A stretch of DNA of 44,995 bases from a bacterium (GTDB lineage: Bacteria; Bacteroidota; Rhodothermia; Balneolales; M1805), in contig SBGQ01000117.1 in NCBI GenBank assembly GCA_006226965.1, positions 1-44,995 of the forward strand. Direction: 5' to 3'. The notes beneath the pieces are model-generated. The model did not search any database. It had not been told where the DNA came from and saw only the letters and a program-made list of their open reading frames with translations. This document shows, in pieces, positions 36,942-44,995 of the stretch; position 1 is the stretch's first letter; each line of letters starts with the position of its first letter. A program made the translations under genes and the position numbers.

Positions 36942-37240
36942 GATTTGCATAATCCATAAAAGGTTAAGCTATTCATTTCTGCATGCACTGTTTTTATTCG
37001 AATCTTGCAGTAAAAAAACAGGTGTTTATTTAGTGACAAATAAAAATCTAGCTGTTATTTCGGTAAGCCTTTTTGCATATGCAAGACGGTATAAATAATA
37101 CCTCAGCACAGTTGTCATAAGTTGAGCTCTAATCAATTCATCATTCAATGCTTTGATTAATTCTTTATCTTCGGACACATTTATGCTTGTTTATTAATGG
37201 GTACTAATATCAAATCAAAACAAAAAACAACACTTAAACT
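36942..37240. other. Intergenic region upstream of the M16 genes, with two inverted repeats
   Basis: No credible gene on either strand. It contains the perfect 12-base palindrome TTGCATATGCAA (37073-37084) and, 3 bases later, the inverted repeat GGTAT-aaata-ATACC (37088-37102). TATGCTTG at 37182-37189 matches the -7 consensus at 7 of 8 positions and could start the M16 transcript with a leader of about 45 bases. Confidence 0.45.
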
Positions 37241-38752
37241 ATGCTAAAACGTATCGGATTTACGGCACTTAGTTTGATGATTTCGGGTTTTTCCCTCTTG
37301 CAGGCTCAAAATCTGAAAGAATTTGAAAAAAAAGTGACCAAAATAACTCTGGATAACGGACTAAGAATCTTAGTAGTTGAGCGCCACGAAGCTCCCGTTG
37401 CCAGCTTTTTAACCTATGTGAATGTGGGTTCCGCTGATGAACCAATCGGGAAATCAGGAATTGCTCACATTTTTGAACACATGGCTTTCAAAGGCTCATC
37501 TTATATCGGAACTACCGATTACAAATCTGAAAAAATGTGGATTGATAAAACCGAATCGGCTTACAAAGAATGGTTGCAACTTAAAAATGCTGCTGTTTAC
37601 GATTCTGCTAAAGTTCAATCTGCTTGGACTGCTTTTAAAGCAGCTCAGGATTCTGCTAAGCAATTCGTAGTAAACAACGAATTTTCTCAAATTATCGACC
37701 GTGAAGGCGGCGTTGGTTTGAATGCATCAACCGGATCAGATCAAACCATGTACTATTACAGCCTTCCGTCAAATAAAGTGGAATTATGGTTTAACTTAGA
37801 GGCAGAACGTTTTAAAGATCCTGTTTTCCGTGAGTTTTATGTTGAAAAAGACGTTGTTAAAGAAGAACGTCGTATGCGTACCGACTCCTCACCTATCGGT
37901 CGTTTAATTGAAGAATTCCTTGCCGTTGGTTACACCGCGCATCCTTACGGTATTTCCGGAATCGGCTGGCCTTCAGATATCGAAGCAACTACAATTACCG
38001 ATGCGCATGATTTTTACAAAACGCATTACGTTCCTTCTAACATGGTTATCGCCATTGCCGGAGATGTGTATCCTGATCAAATCAAAAAATTGGCAGAATC
38101 CTATTTCGGTGATATTCCTGCGGGCAATCCTGCTCCTAAAACAACCATCAAAGAGCCAAAACAACGCGGAGAACGTCGCTTTGTAATTGAAGAGCAATCT
38201 CAACCTTGGTATATCGAAGGTTATCACACCGTTGCGTACAACCACCCCGATTCTAAAGCATTAGACATGATGTCGGCAATATTATCCGGTGGGAGAACAT
38301 CACGTTTATACAAAGTAATGGTTGAAGAAAAGCAACAAGCCTTAACTGTCGGTGCATTTAACGGATTCCCGGGATCAAAATACGAAACCATGTTCCTGAA
38401 CTATGCCCTACCAAACCAAGATGTTACCGTTGAAGAGCTTGAGAAAACAATTGCAGAAGAAATTCAAAAGGTTAAAGACGGCGATGTTAAAGAATCTGAA
38501 TTAGATCGTGCAAAAACCAATGCAAGAGCTTCCTTAATTCGTTCTTTAGGCTCAAATACCGGTTTAGCCATTCAATTAGCTCAATCCGAAATTTTATATG
38601 GTGATTGGAAAGCTTTCATTAAAGAAGTTGATGAAATTCAACGCGTTACCTTAGACGATATTAAACGTGTTGCCAATACCTATCTCATTAAAAACAATCG
38701 TACCGTAGGCATCATCAAAAAAACTGAAGAAAAAACTGCGGAGGCGAAATAA
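37241..38752 (+). CDS. Secreted M16 family zinc peptidase (catalytic subunit)
   Basis: A 503-residue M16B-type metallopeptidase with a signal peptide (cleavage likely after LLQAQ, residue 23). The inverted zinc motif H76-x-x-E79-H80 (HIFEH) is intact, and the downstream glutamate ligand lies in the FNLEAERF helix. The second, non-catalytic M16 domain follows, with GGRTSRLYK near residue 350. It acts in the periplasm on peptides. The next gene, 2 bases downstream, encodes the inactive partner, as in other bacterial M16 pairs that form heterodimers. Confidence 0.92.
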   Translation: MLKRIGFTALSLMISGFSLLQAQNLKEFEKKVTKITLDNGLRILVVERHEAPVASFLTYVNVGSADEPIGKSGIAHIFEHMAFKGSSYIGTTDYKSEKMWIDKTESAYKEWLQLKNAAVYDSAKVQSAWTAFKAAQDSAKQFVVNNEFSQIIDREGGVGLNASTGSDQTMYYYSLPSNKVELWFNLEAERFKDPVFREFYVEKDVVKEERRMRTDSSPIGRLIEEFLAVGYTAHPYGISGIGWPSDIEATTITDAHDFYKTHYVPSNMVIAIAGDVYPDQIKKLAESYFGDIPAGNPAPKTTIKEPKQRGERRFVIEEQSQPWYIEGYHTVAYNHPDSKALDMMSAILSGGRTSRLYKVMVEEKQQALTVGAFNGFPGSKYETMFLNYALPNQDVTVEELEKTIAEEIQKVKDGDVKESELDRAKTNARASLIRSLGSNTGLAIQLAQSEILYGDWKAFIKEVDEIQRVTLDDIKRVANTYLIKNNRTVGIIKKTEEKTAEAK

Positions 38753-38754
38753 GT

Positions 38755-40836
38755 ATGAAATTCATGTTCAAAACAAAAGTACTTTCTTTAGTAGTATTGC
38801 TTGGATTAGCGGCTTCTGCACAAGCACAAAAGAAATTTGACCAACTCGAATTTCCCGAGTTAAGAAGTTACAAAGCTCCGCAAGTGGAGACATTTAAAAC
38901 CAAAAACGGAATTCGTTTCTATCTACTTGAAAACAAAGAGTTACCGTTAATCAGCTTAAACTTAACTGTACGTGGCGGCGATATTCAAACTACTGACGAA
39001 AAAGTTGGTTTAGCCGGTATTTTGGGTGATGTAATGCGCAGCGGTGGTTCAAAAAGCTACCCTTCCGATAAACTAAACGAGTTATTGGAAAACAAAGCGG
39101 CTTCAATCGAAACCTTTATGGGATTCAGTTCAGGCGGGGCAAGAATGAGTGTGCTTAAAGAAGATTTTGATGCTCTTCTTCCTGTATTCATGGATGTACT
39201 CATGAATCCAAACTTCCCTGATGACAAAATTGAACTCAGCAAAAAGCAGACAAAATCCGGCATTACACGCCGTAATGATGATGCAGAAGGTATTGCTTAC
39301 CGCGAGTTCGACCAGTTGATTTACGGCAAAAACTCGGTGTATTCACGTTTCGCAGAAATGGCTACCATCGATGCTATTACACGTGATGATATTGTGGCTT
39401 ACCACAACAATGTGTTTGTAGGCTCAAATATGTATATCGGTGTTATCGGCGATTTCGATGTTAAGAAAATGAAAAAAGCGCTTGAAAAAGCGTTCGCTAA
39501 AATTCCAAAAGGCAAAGAAAACAAAATCGTTTATCCTAAAGTTGATTACACTTTTAAAAACAGTATCAACTTTGTAAACAAAACAGACGTGAACCAGTCT
39601 GTTGTTCTTTTGGGGCACATCGGCGGTAAACGTAACGATGATTATGCTGCCTTAAATCTGATGAACGAAATTTTATCAGGTGGATTTTCCGGTCGTTTAA
39701 TGCAAACCGTTCGTACTGATATGGGACTTGCTTATGGCGTTTTTGGTTCTTTTTCACAAGGAATTAACTTCGACGGACAGTTTTATGCGGGCGTTATGAC
39801 AAAGTCTGAGTCAACCGCAGCGGCAATTTCTGCGATTATCGATCAGATTAAAAAATTGCAGAATGAAACTGTTACTGAAAAAGAATTAAAAGATGCTAAA
39901 GACCGCATTTTGAATTCAACTGTGTTCCGCTATGATTCACGCTCTAAAGTTCTAAACGAACGTATTTCAAATGAATACAATGGTTTACCGGCTGATTATT
40001 TCGAGAAATACATCGATATGATTAAAAAGGCTTCCATTGCTGATATCCAACGAGTGGCTAAGAACTACTTAAAACCGGAAACACTCGAAATCCTCGTTGT
40101 CGGTAACAAAAACGAGTTAGGAGATCAGCTTTCTACGTTTGGAACAGTAAACGAGATTGATATCACGATTCCGATTCCGGGCATGGAAAAGAAAACGGCT
40201 TCTGGTGATACAGAAATGGCGAAAAAAGTAGTACTTGCCATGAAAAACACCCTTATTGCGTCTGCTGATGTGATGGGTTATTCTGCTGAAACTGAAGAAA
40301 CTCAATTCAATGAGATGATTCCGGGCGGTAAAATGACTATCAGTAATAAATCGGATGTTTCCATTGCTGAAGACAAAATTGAGTCTGAAATGTCAATGCC
40401 GCAAGGTATTATCAAGCTATCCATTTCCGGTTCTGAAGGAACCATGTCAATGGGTCAGATGAACAGACCATTAGCTCCTGCTCAGATTGAAGGCATCAAA
40501 AAAGAAATGAAACGTACTCCTTTGTATGTTGCATTACATATTGATGAACTGGATATGGTTTATACCGGTGAAGAAAAAATGGAGGGTAAAGTATTTAGCG
40601 TGATTCAATTTAACAGTGAACCTCAATTCACTTTATTAATTGATAAAAGCACTTCATTACCTGAGTATGTTCGCTACTCACAACTAAATCCGCAAACCGG
40701 AGAAGTTTCTGATGTAACGGTTCAATACAGTGATTGGAAAGATGCCAACGGTGTTAAATATGCCGGTAAAATTTCTACCATGGTGGTTGATAAAGTCGTA
40801 AGTGAAACTATCATTAAAAGCTGGAAAGCAAATTAA
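38755..40836 (+). CDS. M16 family non-catalytic partner with C-terminal LolA-like domain
   Basis: A 693-residue secreted protein with a signal peptide (cleavage likely after AQAQ, residue 25). Two M16 domains fill about residues 35-470. At the zinc-motif position it has GILGD, so both histidines and the glutamate are missing and it cannot bind zinc there. The substrate-binding partner motif GGFSGRLMQTVR is retained. The last 200 residues form an extra domain whose pattern (LPEYVRY, YSDWKDANGVKYAGKI) resembles LolA-like or outer-membrane lipoprotein-sorting folds. It is 2 bases after the catalytic gene, so the products probably assemble together. Confidence 0.87.
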   Translation: MKFMFKTKVLSLVVLLGLAASAQAQKKFDQLEFPELRSYKAPQVETFKTKNGIRFYLLENKELPLISLNLTVRGGDIQTTDEKVGLAGILGDVMRSGGSKSYPSDKLNELLENKAASIETFMGFSSGGARMSVLKEDFDALLPVFMDVLMNPNFPDDKIELSKKQTKSGITRRNDDAEGIAYREFDQLIYGKNSVYSRFAEMATIDAITRDDIVAYHNNVFVGSNMYIGVIGDFDVKKMKKALEKAFAKIPKGKENKIVYPKVDYTFKNSINFVNKTDVNQSVVLLGHIGGKRNDDYAALNLMNEILSGGFSGRLMQTVRTDMGLAYGVFGSFSQGINFDGQFYAGVMTKSESTAAAISAIIDQIKKLQNETVTEKELKDAKDRILNSTVFRYDSRSKVLNERISNEYNGLPADYFEKYIDMIKKASIADIQRVAKNYLKPETLEILVVGNKNELGDQLSTFGTVNEIDITIPIPGMEKKTASGDTEMAKKVVLAMKNTLIASADVMGYSAETEETQFNEMIPGGKMTISNKSDVSIAEDKIESEMSMPQGIIKLSISGSEGTMSMGQMNRPLAPAQIEGIKKEMKRTPLYVALHIDELDMVYTGEEKMEGKVFSVIQFNSEPQFTLLIDKSTSLPEYVRYSQLNPQTGEVSDVTVQYSDWKDANGVKYAGKISTMVVDKVVSETIIKSWKAN

Positions 40837-40862
40837 GCTTCTGCTTTTTTCTTTTTGATTTT

Positions 40863-40896
40863 AAGGGTTGGCTGATTTCAGTCAGCCCTTTTTTTT
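40863..40896 (+). terminator. Terminator after the M16 pair
   Basis: Stem GGCTGA/TCAGCC (40870-40887) flanked by AAGGG and followed by eight T residues. Confidence 0.8.
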
Positions 40897-40955
40897 GAAC
40901 TTGTTAGCCAACTCTTGAATACCGTTTTACCACTTTCTAACACTTTGATTAACAT

Positions 40956-41209
40956 GTCATTTCGGCGAGTGCCACTGTCAGGGCTTCTCTTGAAACATGT
41001 ATAGTGAAGCCTATATATACTTGGTTACCACTTACGTCATTGCTGCGTAAGCAGCAATCTAAGCAACTCTTGACAATGTGTGTAGCGAAGTGTACTTATA
41101 CTTAATTGCTATAGTTCAGAGACGACATTTTACTACCGTCATTGCGGCACAAGCTGTAGTCTGGTAATCCTATGAAATTTTTTTAGCGAAGCTTATATAA
41201 ACTACAAAC
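40956..41209. repeat. Three degraded copies of an about 75-base intergenic repeat
   Basis: Copies begin with GTCATT at about 40956, 41036 and 41138 and end near 41030, 41114 and 41209. Shared blocks are GTCATTkCkGC at the start, a CTCTTGAmA-like centre, and TGTrTAGyGAAG followed by TATA-rich DNA and ACTTrrTT at the end. All are diverged from one another. The rest of the gap from 40897 to 41314 shows no gene. Such GTCATTGCG elements are a common intergenic repeat class in bacterial genomes; their role is unknown. Confidence 0.6.
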
Positions 41210-41314
41210 TTATAAACATCCCCCGGATACCGTTTTTCAACAGTACGACATGAGAGTTTTATGGCTAGTTCCTAATTACACTTTTTCAACCGCAACCAGG
41301 ACGCAATATCCTAC

Positions 41315-43891
41315 TTATTTCACAAGTGTTGCTTTAACTACTACATGTTGCTGCTTGGTCTGAAAGGAAATAAAATAAAGACCGCTTGGTAAATTATCTG
41401 CTTTAAATGTATAGCTGTTCTGTCCGCTTAGGAGTCGATAGCCGTGTTGGTAAACAAGCGTTTGTCCGAGTACATTCGTAACTCTCACATCCATCAACAT
41501 AGTACTCGGGCTTTCCAATCGAATTGTAGTGCTTGGATTAAACGGATTCGGATAAGCCGGATACACCTTAAACGTAGCAGGAAGTTCAACTTCTGAGCCC
41601 TCATCTTGTGTAGAAGTTATCACCGGATGAACGCTTATTTGTATGACTCCGTTTTGTTCTGAAATCGAGTACTCAACAGTACTGGTATTGGTTATGCTGA
41701 GTAATTCAAGATGCTCCATATTTTCGATGGCAAACGTTATTGGCTCAGATAAATCGTTTGGTAAGGCATTGATACTGAATTGTTTACCGTCTTTTAACAG
41801 ACGGATGGATTTCTTACCTGAAATACTTGGAGGAATTTCAGCATCGTAAGGGTCAGAACCGACTAAGGCTTCATCAAAGAATACAATTACCGCTTCTTTT
41901 TCTTGATAACGGAGTCGGATTTCATTAGGTGTTTGGTGTTTGTAAAGCTGTACATCCGTTGCCTGAGCATCAGGAGTAACACTTAACACGGGAGAAAGAT
42001 CATTCGATTGAATAAAAAAGGATTGAAATGCCGGAATAATACCGTTCGACATTCCATTCGTTCCTGTTAATCCGTTCCATGTTTTGAAGTCTTCTATATC
42101 ATTATCATAGATATACACCGTGTTGTTAACCTGTGTTTTTGCCCACTCTACACTGTTCCAGTCTATGGCAAAGGGATAAGGATTACCAATCAGATTCCAC
42201 CCTTCATTTGAATAATTGACAGTAAAAGCATGATTTTGAGGAATTGCACCGCCATCATCATACGAAATCACTTTCGGAAACGCATCGGCTTGGCCGTTAA
42301 AATCGTCATCAGCAAAAACATACAAGGCATAACCGTTCCCTAAACCGCTCGGAGTTTCAAAATCAGTAACAGCCTGAAACTGATTGGCAGCCTCATTAAA
42401 CGTGTATAAACTGGCATTCCCAGCCGGAGCATTCGAACCGGTGGCGCCTTGTGTCCAAATATTTTCTAATGATGTACTAAAATTCCAATCTGAAACGGGA
42501 ATCGAAAGCATTCTCCACCCTTGTGAGCCGGGAATAACGACGGACTTATAACTTAAATGAGTTCCTATGTAAGCGGAGTTCGTTGTCGGTGTCCCATTGT
42601 CTAGACTAGTATAAACTATGGAATCCCATTCCGATAAATTCCATACTGTTGAAGCCTTTACAACGTCAGCTTTTCTCGAATAACTCACATTGGCGGCAAA
42701 ATCACTCCCATCGGTTAAACCAAACACATCGGTACGATTTCCCCATGCACTTGTCCCGCTTGATGTACTCAAAATAATGACATCATTCCCGTTAAAATTA
42801 CAGACTCCGGTTGATGCCAATGCTGTTCCCTGAACCGGATTAACGGCTCCAGAGTTTTTAAACACCCAAACAGAATCTGCTTTTAAACTACCTGTTAAGG
42901 CATAAGTTGAAGTCGGGCTGATGCCTGTTAAATCACCGCTTGGGTTGGAAAAGAGCATCAGATAAAGAGGATTCACAGAGAAGTTATAATCGAATTGACC
43001 CACATTGGCTATTTCCAGCCACTTATCATTCGAATTGCCCTCATAGTATTGGCTGATGATGATTTGCCCTGCATAAACACTTGTGTGAACGGGTTCATCG
43101 TATTCCTGATCAAGAAAAAAAGCACGGTAAATGAGCGAAGAATCGTGCACGAATGGGTTTTGTTTGCCTTGAAATGTCGCAATCAAATTGGAACGGTCAA
43201 TCTCTGCTTGGTCAATCGGGTCTTGCTTATGCCATTCGTACAACATGTCTTTCATGTTATTAAACCAAGTAGCATTGTCATTGCTGTTAAACTTTACGGA
43301 ATCTTCATTTTGGTACATCGTCCAGAAATAGAACATGGTACGAGCAACATTCCCTTTGTGTGACTCTCTGGGCTCAAAACTGGAATTGTAATATTCGGCA
43401 TACAAATCAATGACAGAAACATCGGGTTTAATACTTGTCGTAGTTCCGTTGTATAACCATGTAGCAGTATTATTGTCGTCAATTTCAGCGAACGGGTGAT
43501 TATTCCGGGTTGAGTTAGCAACGTCCCAAGCCGGATACAATTGATGGAGATCGCTCACCATCGGCGATTCCGAATTATAGTATGATTGCGGCCAGGTGTG
43601 TTCAGCATTGATACCTTTATTGAAAGCTACGGTTGAGGCATCCCCTTCGGCGTAGGTATAGGAAATTTTTTTGCCTGTGTACACACATTCAAGGGTATCA
43701 TTATGGCGGTCGATTCGTGCATAAAGGGTATCTCTGGCTCTGTTATAACTATATACCGATGTGGGATAATAGGCTGAGCGTAACTCTGTTTGAAGAGTTG
43801 AGCCTGTAGAACCCGGGAAAATCGTTTGTGCCATTGATTGTTGAACAAAACATGCGCACAGAAACATCAATACTGTGAAGTAACGAACCAT
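41315..43891 (-). CDS. Secreted endonuclease I with T9SS type A sorting domain
   Basis: An 858-residue exported nuclease. A signal peptide (about residues 1-21, ending SMAQ) precedes an endonuclease I domain (about 25-270) with the catalytic H98 in NAEHTWPQS, DLHQLYP, RNNHPF and FEPRESHKGNVARTMFYF. A lamin-tail-like beta domain follows (about 275-400, from IIISQYYEG), then beta-rich spacer regions. The C-terminal 80 residues are a type A sorting domain (YPNPFNPSTTI, NVLGQ, LPSGLYF and a final KATLVK) that directs export through the type IX system. It probably degrades extracellular DNA for nutrients or biofilm turnover. ATG at 43891 opens the signal peptide; a GTG four codons earlier is less likely. 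Confidence 0.9.
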   Translation of the reverse strand: MVRYFTVLMFLCACFVQQSMAQTIFPGSTGSTLQTELRSAYYPTSVYSYNRARDTLYARIDRHNDTLECVYTGKKISYTYAEGDASTVAFNKGINAEHTWPQSYYNSESPMVSDLHQLYPAWDVANSTRNNHPFAEIDDNNTATWLYNGTTTSIKPDVSVIDLYAEYYNSSFEPRESHKGNVARTMFYFWTMYQNEDSVKFNSNDNATWFNNMKDMLYEWHKQDPIDQAEIDRSNLIATFQGKQNPFVHDSSLIYRAFFLDQEYDEPVHTSVYAGQIIISQYYEGNSNDKWLEIANVGQFDYNFSVNPLYLMLFSNPSGDLTGISPTSTYALTGSLKADSVWVFKNSGAVNPVQGTALASTGVCNFNGNDVIILSTSSGTSAWGNRTDVFGLTDGSDFAANVSYSRKADVVKASTVWNLSEWDSIVYTSLDNGTPTTNSAYIGTHLSYKSVVIPGSQGWRMLSIPVSDWNFSTSLENIWTQGATGSNAPAGNASLYTFNEAANQFQAVTDFETPSGLGNGYALYVFADDDFNGQADAFPKVISYDDGGAIPQNHAFTVNYSNEGWNLIGNPYPFAIDWNSVEWAKTQVNNTVYIYDNDIEDFKTWNGLTGTNGMSNGIIPAFQSFFIQSNDLSPVLSVTPDAQATDVQLYKHQTPNEIRLRYQEKEAVIVFFDEALVGSDPYDAEIPPSISGKKSIRLLKDGKQFSINALPNDLSEPITFAIENMEHLELLSITNTSTVEYSISEQNGVIQISVHPVITSTQDEGSEVELPATFKVYPAYPNPFNPSTTIRLESPSTMLMDVRVTNVLGQTLVYQHGYRLLSGQNSYTFKADNLPSGLYFISFQTKQQHVVVKATLVK

Positions 43892-44136
43892 AAAAATATA
43901 CACCTAGAAAAAACGTGCGCTAAGGTACTAATTAATCAACTAGATACGAAGAGATCTTTAGTGATAAACAAAATATAATCTAATTGTGATGACATCTATT
44001 TTAATGGAACTATCAATAAAAAAGTAATATCACCCTGTTTGTAAGCATACACAGTTAAATTTCTCTTCAGATTTAACCGATTTCTTTTTAAGAAAACTTG
44101 GAATACAACGAAAAACCTTGCATCTTAAACGATGAA
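43892..44136. other. Intergenic region upstream of the nuclease gene
   Basis: No gene seen. On the minus strand TTCG (43947-43950), 19 bases and TACCTTAG (43920-43927) loosely match the Bacteroidota promoter and could drive the nuclease gene. Support is weak. Confidence 0.25.
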
Positions 44137-44160
44137 GAGCCCGGGCTGCAACCCGAGCTC
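44137..44160 (-). terminator. Hairpin after the DUF6266 gene, possible terminator
   Basis: Stem GAGC-U-CGGG / CCCG-G-GCUC on the minus strand, where the internal pair is a U-G wobble (it would be a C-A mismatch on the plus strand). It lies about 45 bases after the DUF6266 stop. The following T tract is short, so efficiency is uncertain. Confidence 0.5.
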
Positions 44161-44205
44161 CTCTTTAGATAAGCGACGTCAATCGTTAATCTAAAATTCA
44201 GAGAA

Positions 44206-44835
44206 TTACATCTGAACTCGAACAAATGAACTACTACTCACTTGGTCGCCTCTTTCGTTCTGAAAACAGGCCCAAGTGAGTACTTCATCACCGGAAAAAT
44301 CCGGTGGAAGCTCAATACTAGCTGTTACTTCGCTTCTATCGGCAATCCTATCGAATTGCAGTACCGTATCTTTATCAGGATTAAATACAACTACAGAGAG
44401 TTTATCTAAACCAGACTCATTACTTGCAGTAGTATTATAATGCCAAGTAACATTCATGGAACTATCCGCTGCTTGTGCATTTATCGTACTAGGCTTAGGT
44501 AACTTACCATTTGTAAGCTGCACCTGTTCGAAGGCTATTTGAAATTCGGGCATTGTACCTGAAATAGCTTGCTTTAGATTCACCCTGAACGCTTCATTAT
44601 AAGCACTGGTTTTCGAATCTTTCGACTCAAATCCCTTTGCAATAAAGCCTGATACTTTTCCAAGAAAGTTCTGCATTAAAGCGAACTTAGCATTGGTTTC
44701 TAACTGAGCTGCTGTAGGTGCAGCTTTACGTTGCGGAGCAAGACGTACGAATCCGTTATCGTCTTTTTTAAAGTAAACAAGATGTGCAAGTTTACCGGAT
44801 GTAGCTCCTAGAGGTCCGAGTGTTTGACGGGCCAT
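44206..44835 (-). CDS. DUF6266 family protein
   Basis: A 209-residue protein whose opening, ARQTLGPLGATSGKLAHLV, matches the DUF6266 family of Bacteroidota, for which no function is known. A first half rich in helix formers (residues 40-100) is followed by a beta-rich half that looks like an immunoglobulin-type sandwich (NVTWHYNTTA, LSVVVFNP, VLTWACF). There is no signal peptide or membrane helix. The start codon is 24 bases after the end of a possible upstream reading frame, so the two may be co-transcribed. Confidence 0.7.
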   Translation of the reverse strand: MARQTLGPLGATSGKLAHLVYFKKDDNGFVRLAPQRKAAPTAAQLETNAKFALMQNFLGKVSGFIAKGFESKDSKTSAYNEAFRVNLKQAISGTMPEFQIAFEQVQLTNGKLPKPSTINAQAADSSMNVTWHYNTTASNESGLDKLSVVVFNPDKDTVLQFDRIADRSEVTASIELPPDFSGDEVLTWACFQNERGDQVSSSSFVRVQM

Positions 44836-44859
44836 GGTTATTCACCTATTGTTTTTGAG

Positions 44860-44994
44860 TTATAGTTGTTGTGAGTTGCCCCATTCCACTCCGAAGAGCG
44901 CACCAAGGGCGGGGTGTTTAAGAAAGAAATCAATGTTCTCATTGAAACTTAATTTATTATTGTTTTTGTTTCGCACTCTGTTTTTTGAGTACAG
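44860..44994 (-). CDS. Possible C-terminal fragment of an unidentified gene
   Basis: An open frame of 44 codons from the right edge to a TAA at 44860-44862. It encodes a sensible-looking tail, including LSFNENIDFFLKHPALGALF and VEWGN, but I do not recognise it. It lies on the same strand as the DUF6266 gene and 24 bases before it. An overlapping short ATG frame exists, so chance openness cannot be excluded. Confidence 0.35.
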   Translation of the reverse strand: MYSKNRVRNKNNNKLSFNENIDFFLKHPALGALFGVEWGNSQQL

Positions 44995-44995
44995 C

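Noticed and set aside
42995-43363. Plus-strand 122-codon frame opposite the nuclease
   Set aside because: Shadow frame over the endonuclease domain; no promoter or family features.

Overview
The window looks like part of a Bacteroidota chromosome. The support is an HmuY-type heme locus, a type IX secretion C-terminal sorting domain, a DUF2480 gene next to a SUF operon, a three-gene sdhCAB, and candidate promoters matching the Bacteroidota TAnnTTTG -7 element. The sorting domain reads PNPFNPSTTI, a flavour I associate more with Balneolia/Rhodothermia-like lineages than with Flavobacteriia; this is a hint and not a taxonomic call. No tRNA, rRNA or CRISPR array was seen.

Layout. Bases 1-7371 (minus): a partial SDR oxidoreductase, a DUF2480 gene, and the Fe-S assembly operon sufB-sufC-sufD-sufS-sufU-nfu-sufA. 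A strong terminator separates sufA from DUF2480. Bases 7653-13737 (plus): a small membrane protein, a cyclophilin, lysS, a LolC/E-type permease and a TPR-containing histidine kinase. Bases 13760-22338 (minus): a six-gene hmu heme-acquisition operon in the order hmuR-hmuY-hmuT-hmuU-hmuV-hmuS, equivalent to the hmuYRSTUV genes of Porphyromonas and Bacteroides. Divergent from it at 22498-23070 lies an intact ORF derived from an IS1595-type transposase that has lost the catalytic core and is flanked by a decayed inverted repeat. Bases 23150-26574 (minus): sdhC-sdhA-sdhB. Bases 26748-33402 (minus): a tightly packed five-gene operon (YaiO-like outer-membrane barrel, hybrid histidine kinase, single-domain response regulator, LysM/TM/HEAT protein, processive family-2 glycosyltransferase). 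Bases 33481-40836: leuS (minus), then a beta-carbonic anhydrase and a catalytic/non-catalytic pair of secreted M16 proteins (plus). Bases 40956-41209 hold three degraded copies of an intergenic repeat. Bases 41315-44994 (minus): a T9SS-secreted endonuclease I, a DUF6266 protein and the end of another possible gene.

How the genes work together. HmuR (TonB-dependent receptor) and HmuY (lipoprotein hemophore) bring in heme. HmuS is a CobN-like chelatase homologue, here anchored by a membrane segment at each end, and HmuT/U/V are membrane partners of which HmuU is MotA/ExbB-like. This suggests a proton-motive-force-coupled metal-tetrapyrrole machine that yields iron, for which the neighbouring Fe-S and succinate dehydrogenase genes are consumers. 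The most novel candidate is the transposase-derived DNA-binding protein placed where a regulator of the heme operon would be expected. The second is the operon that couples a glycosyltransferase to a phosphorelay through a LysM-HEAT adaptor.
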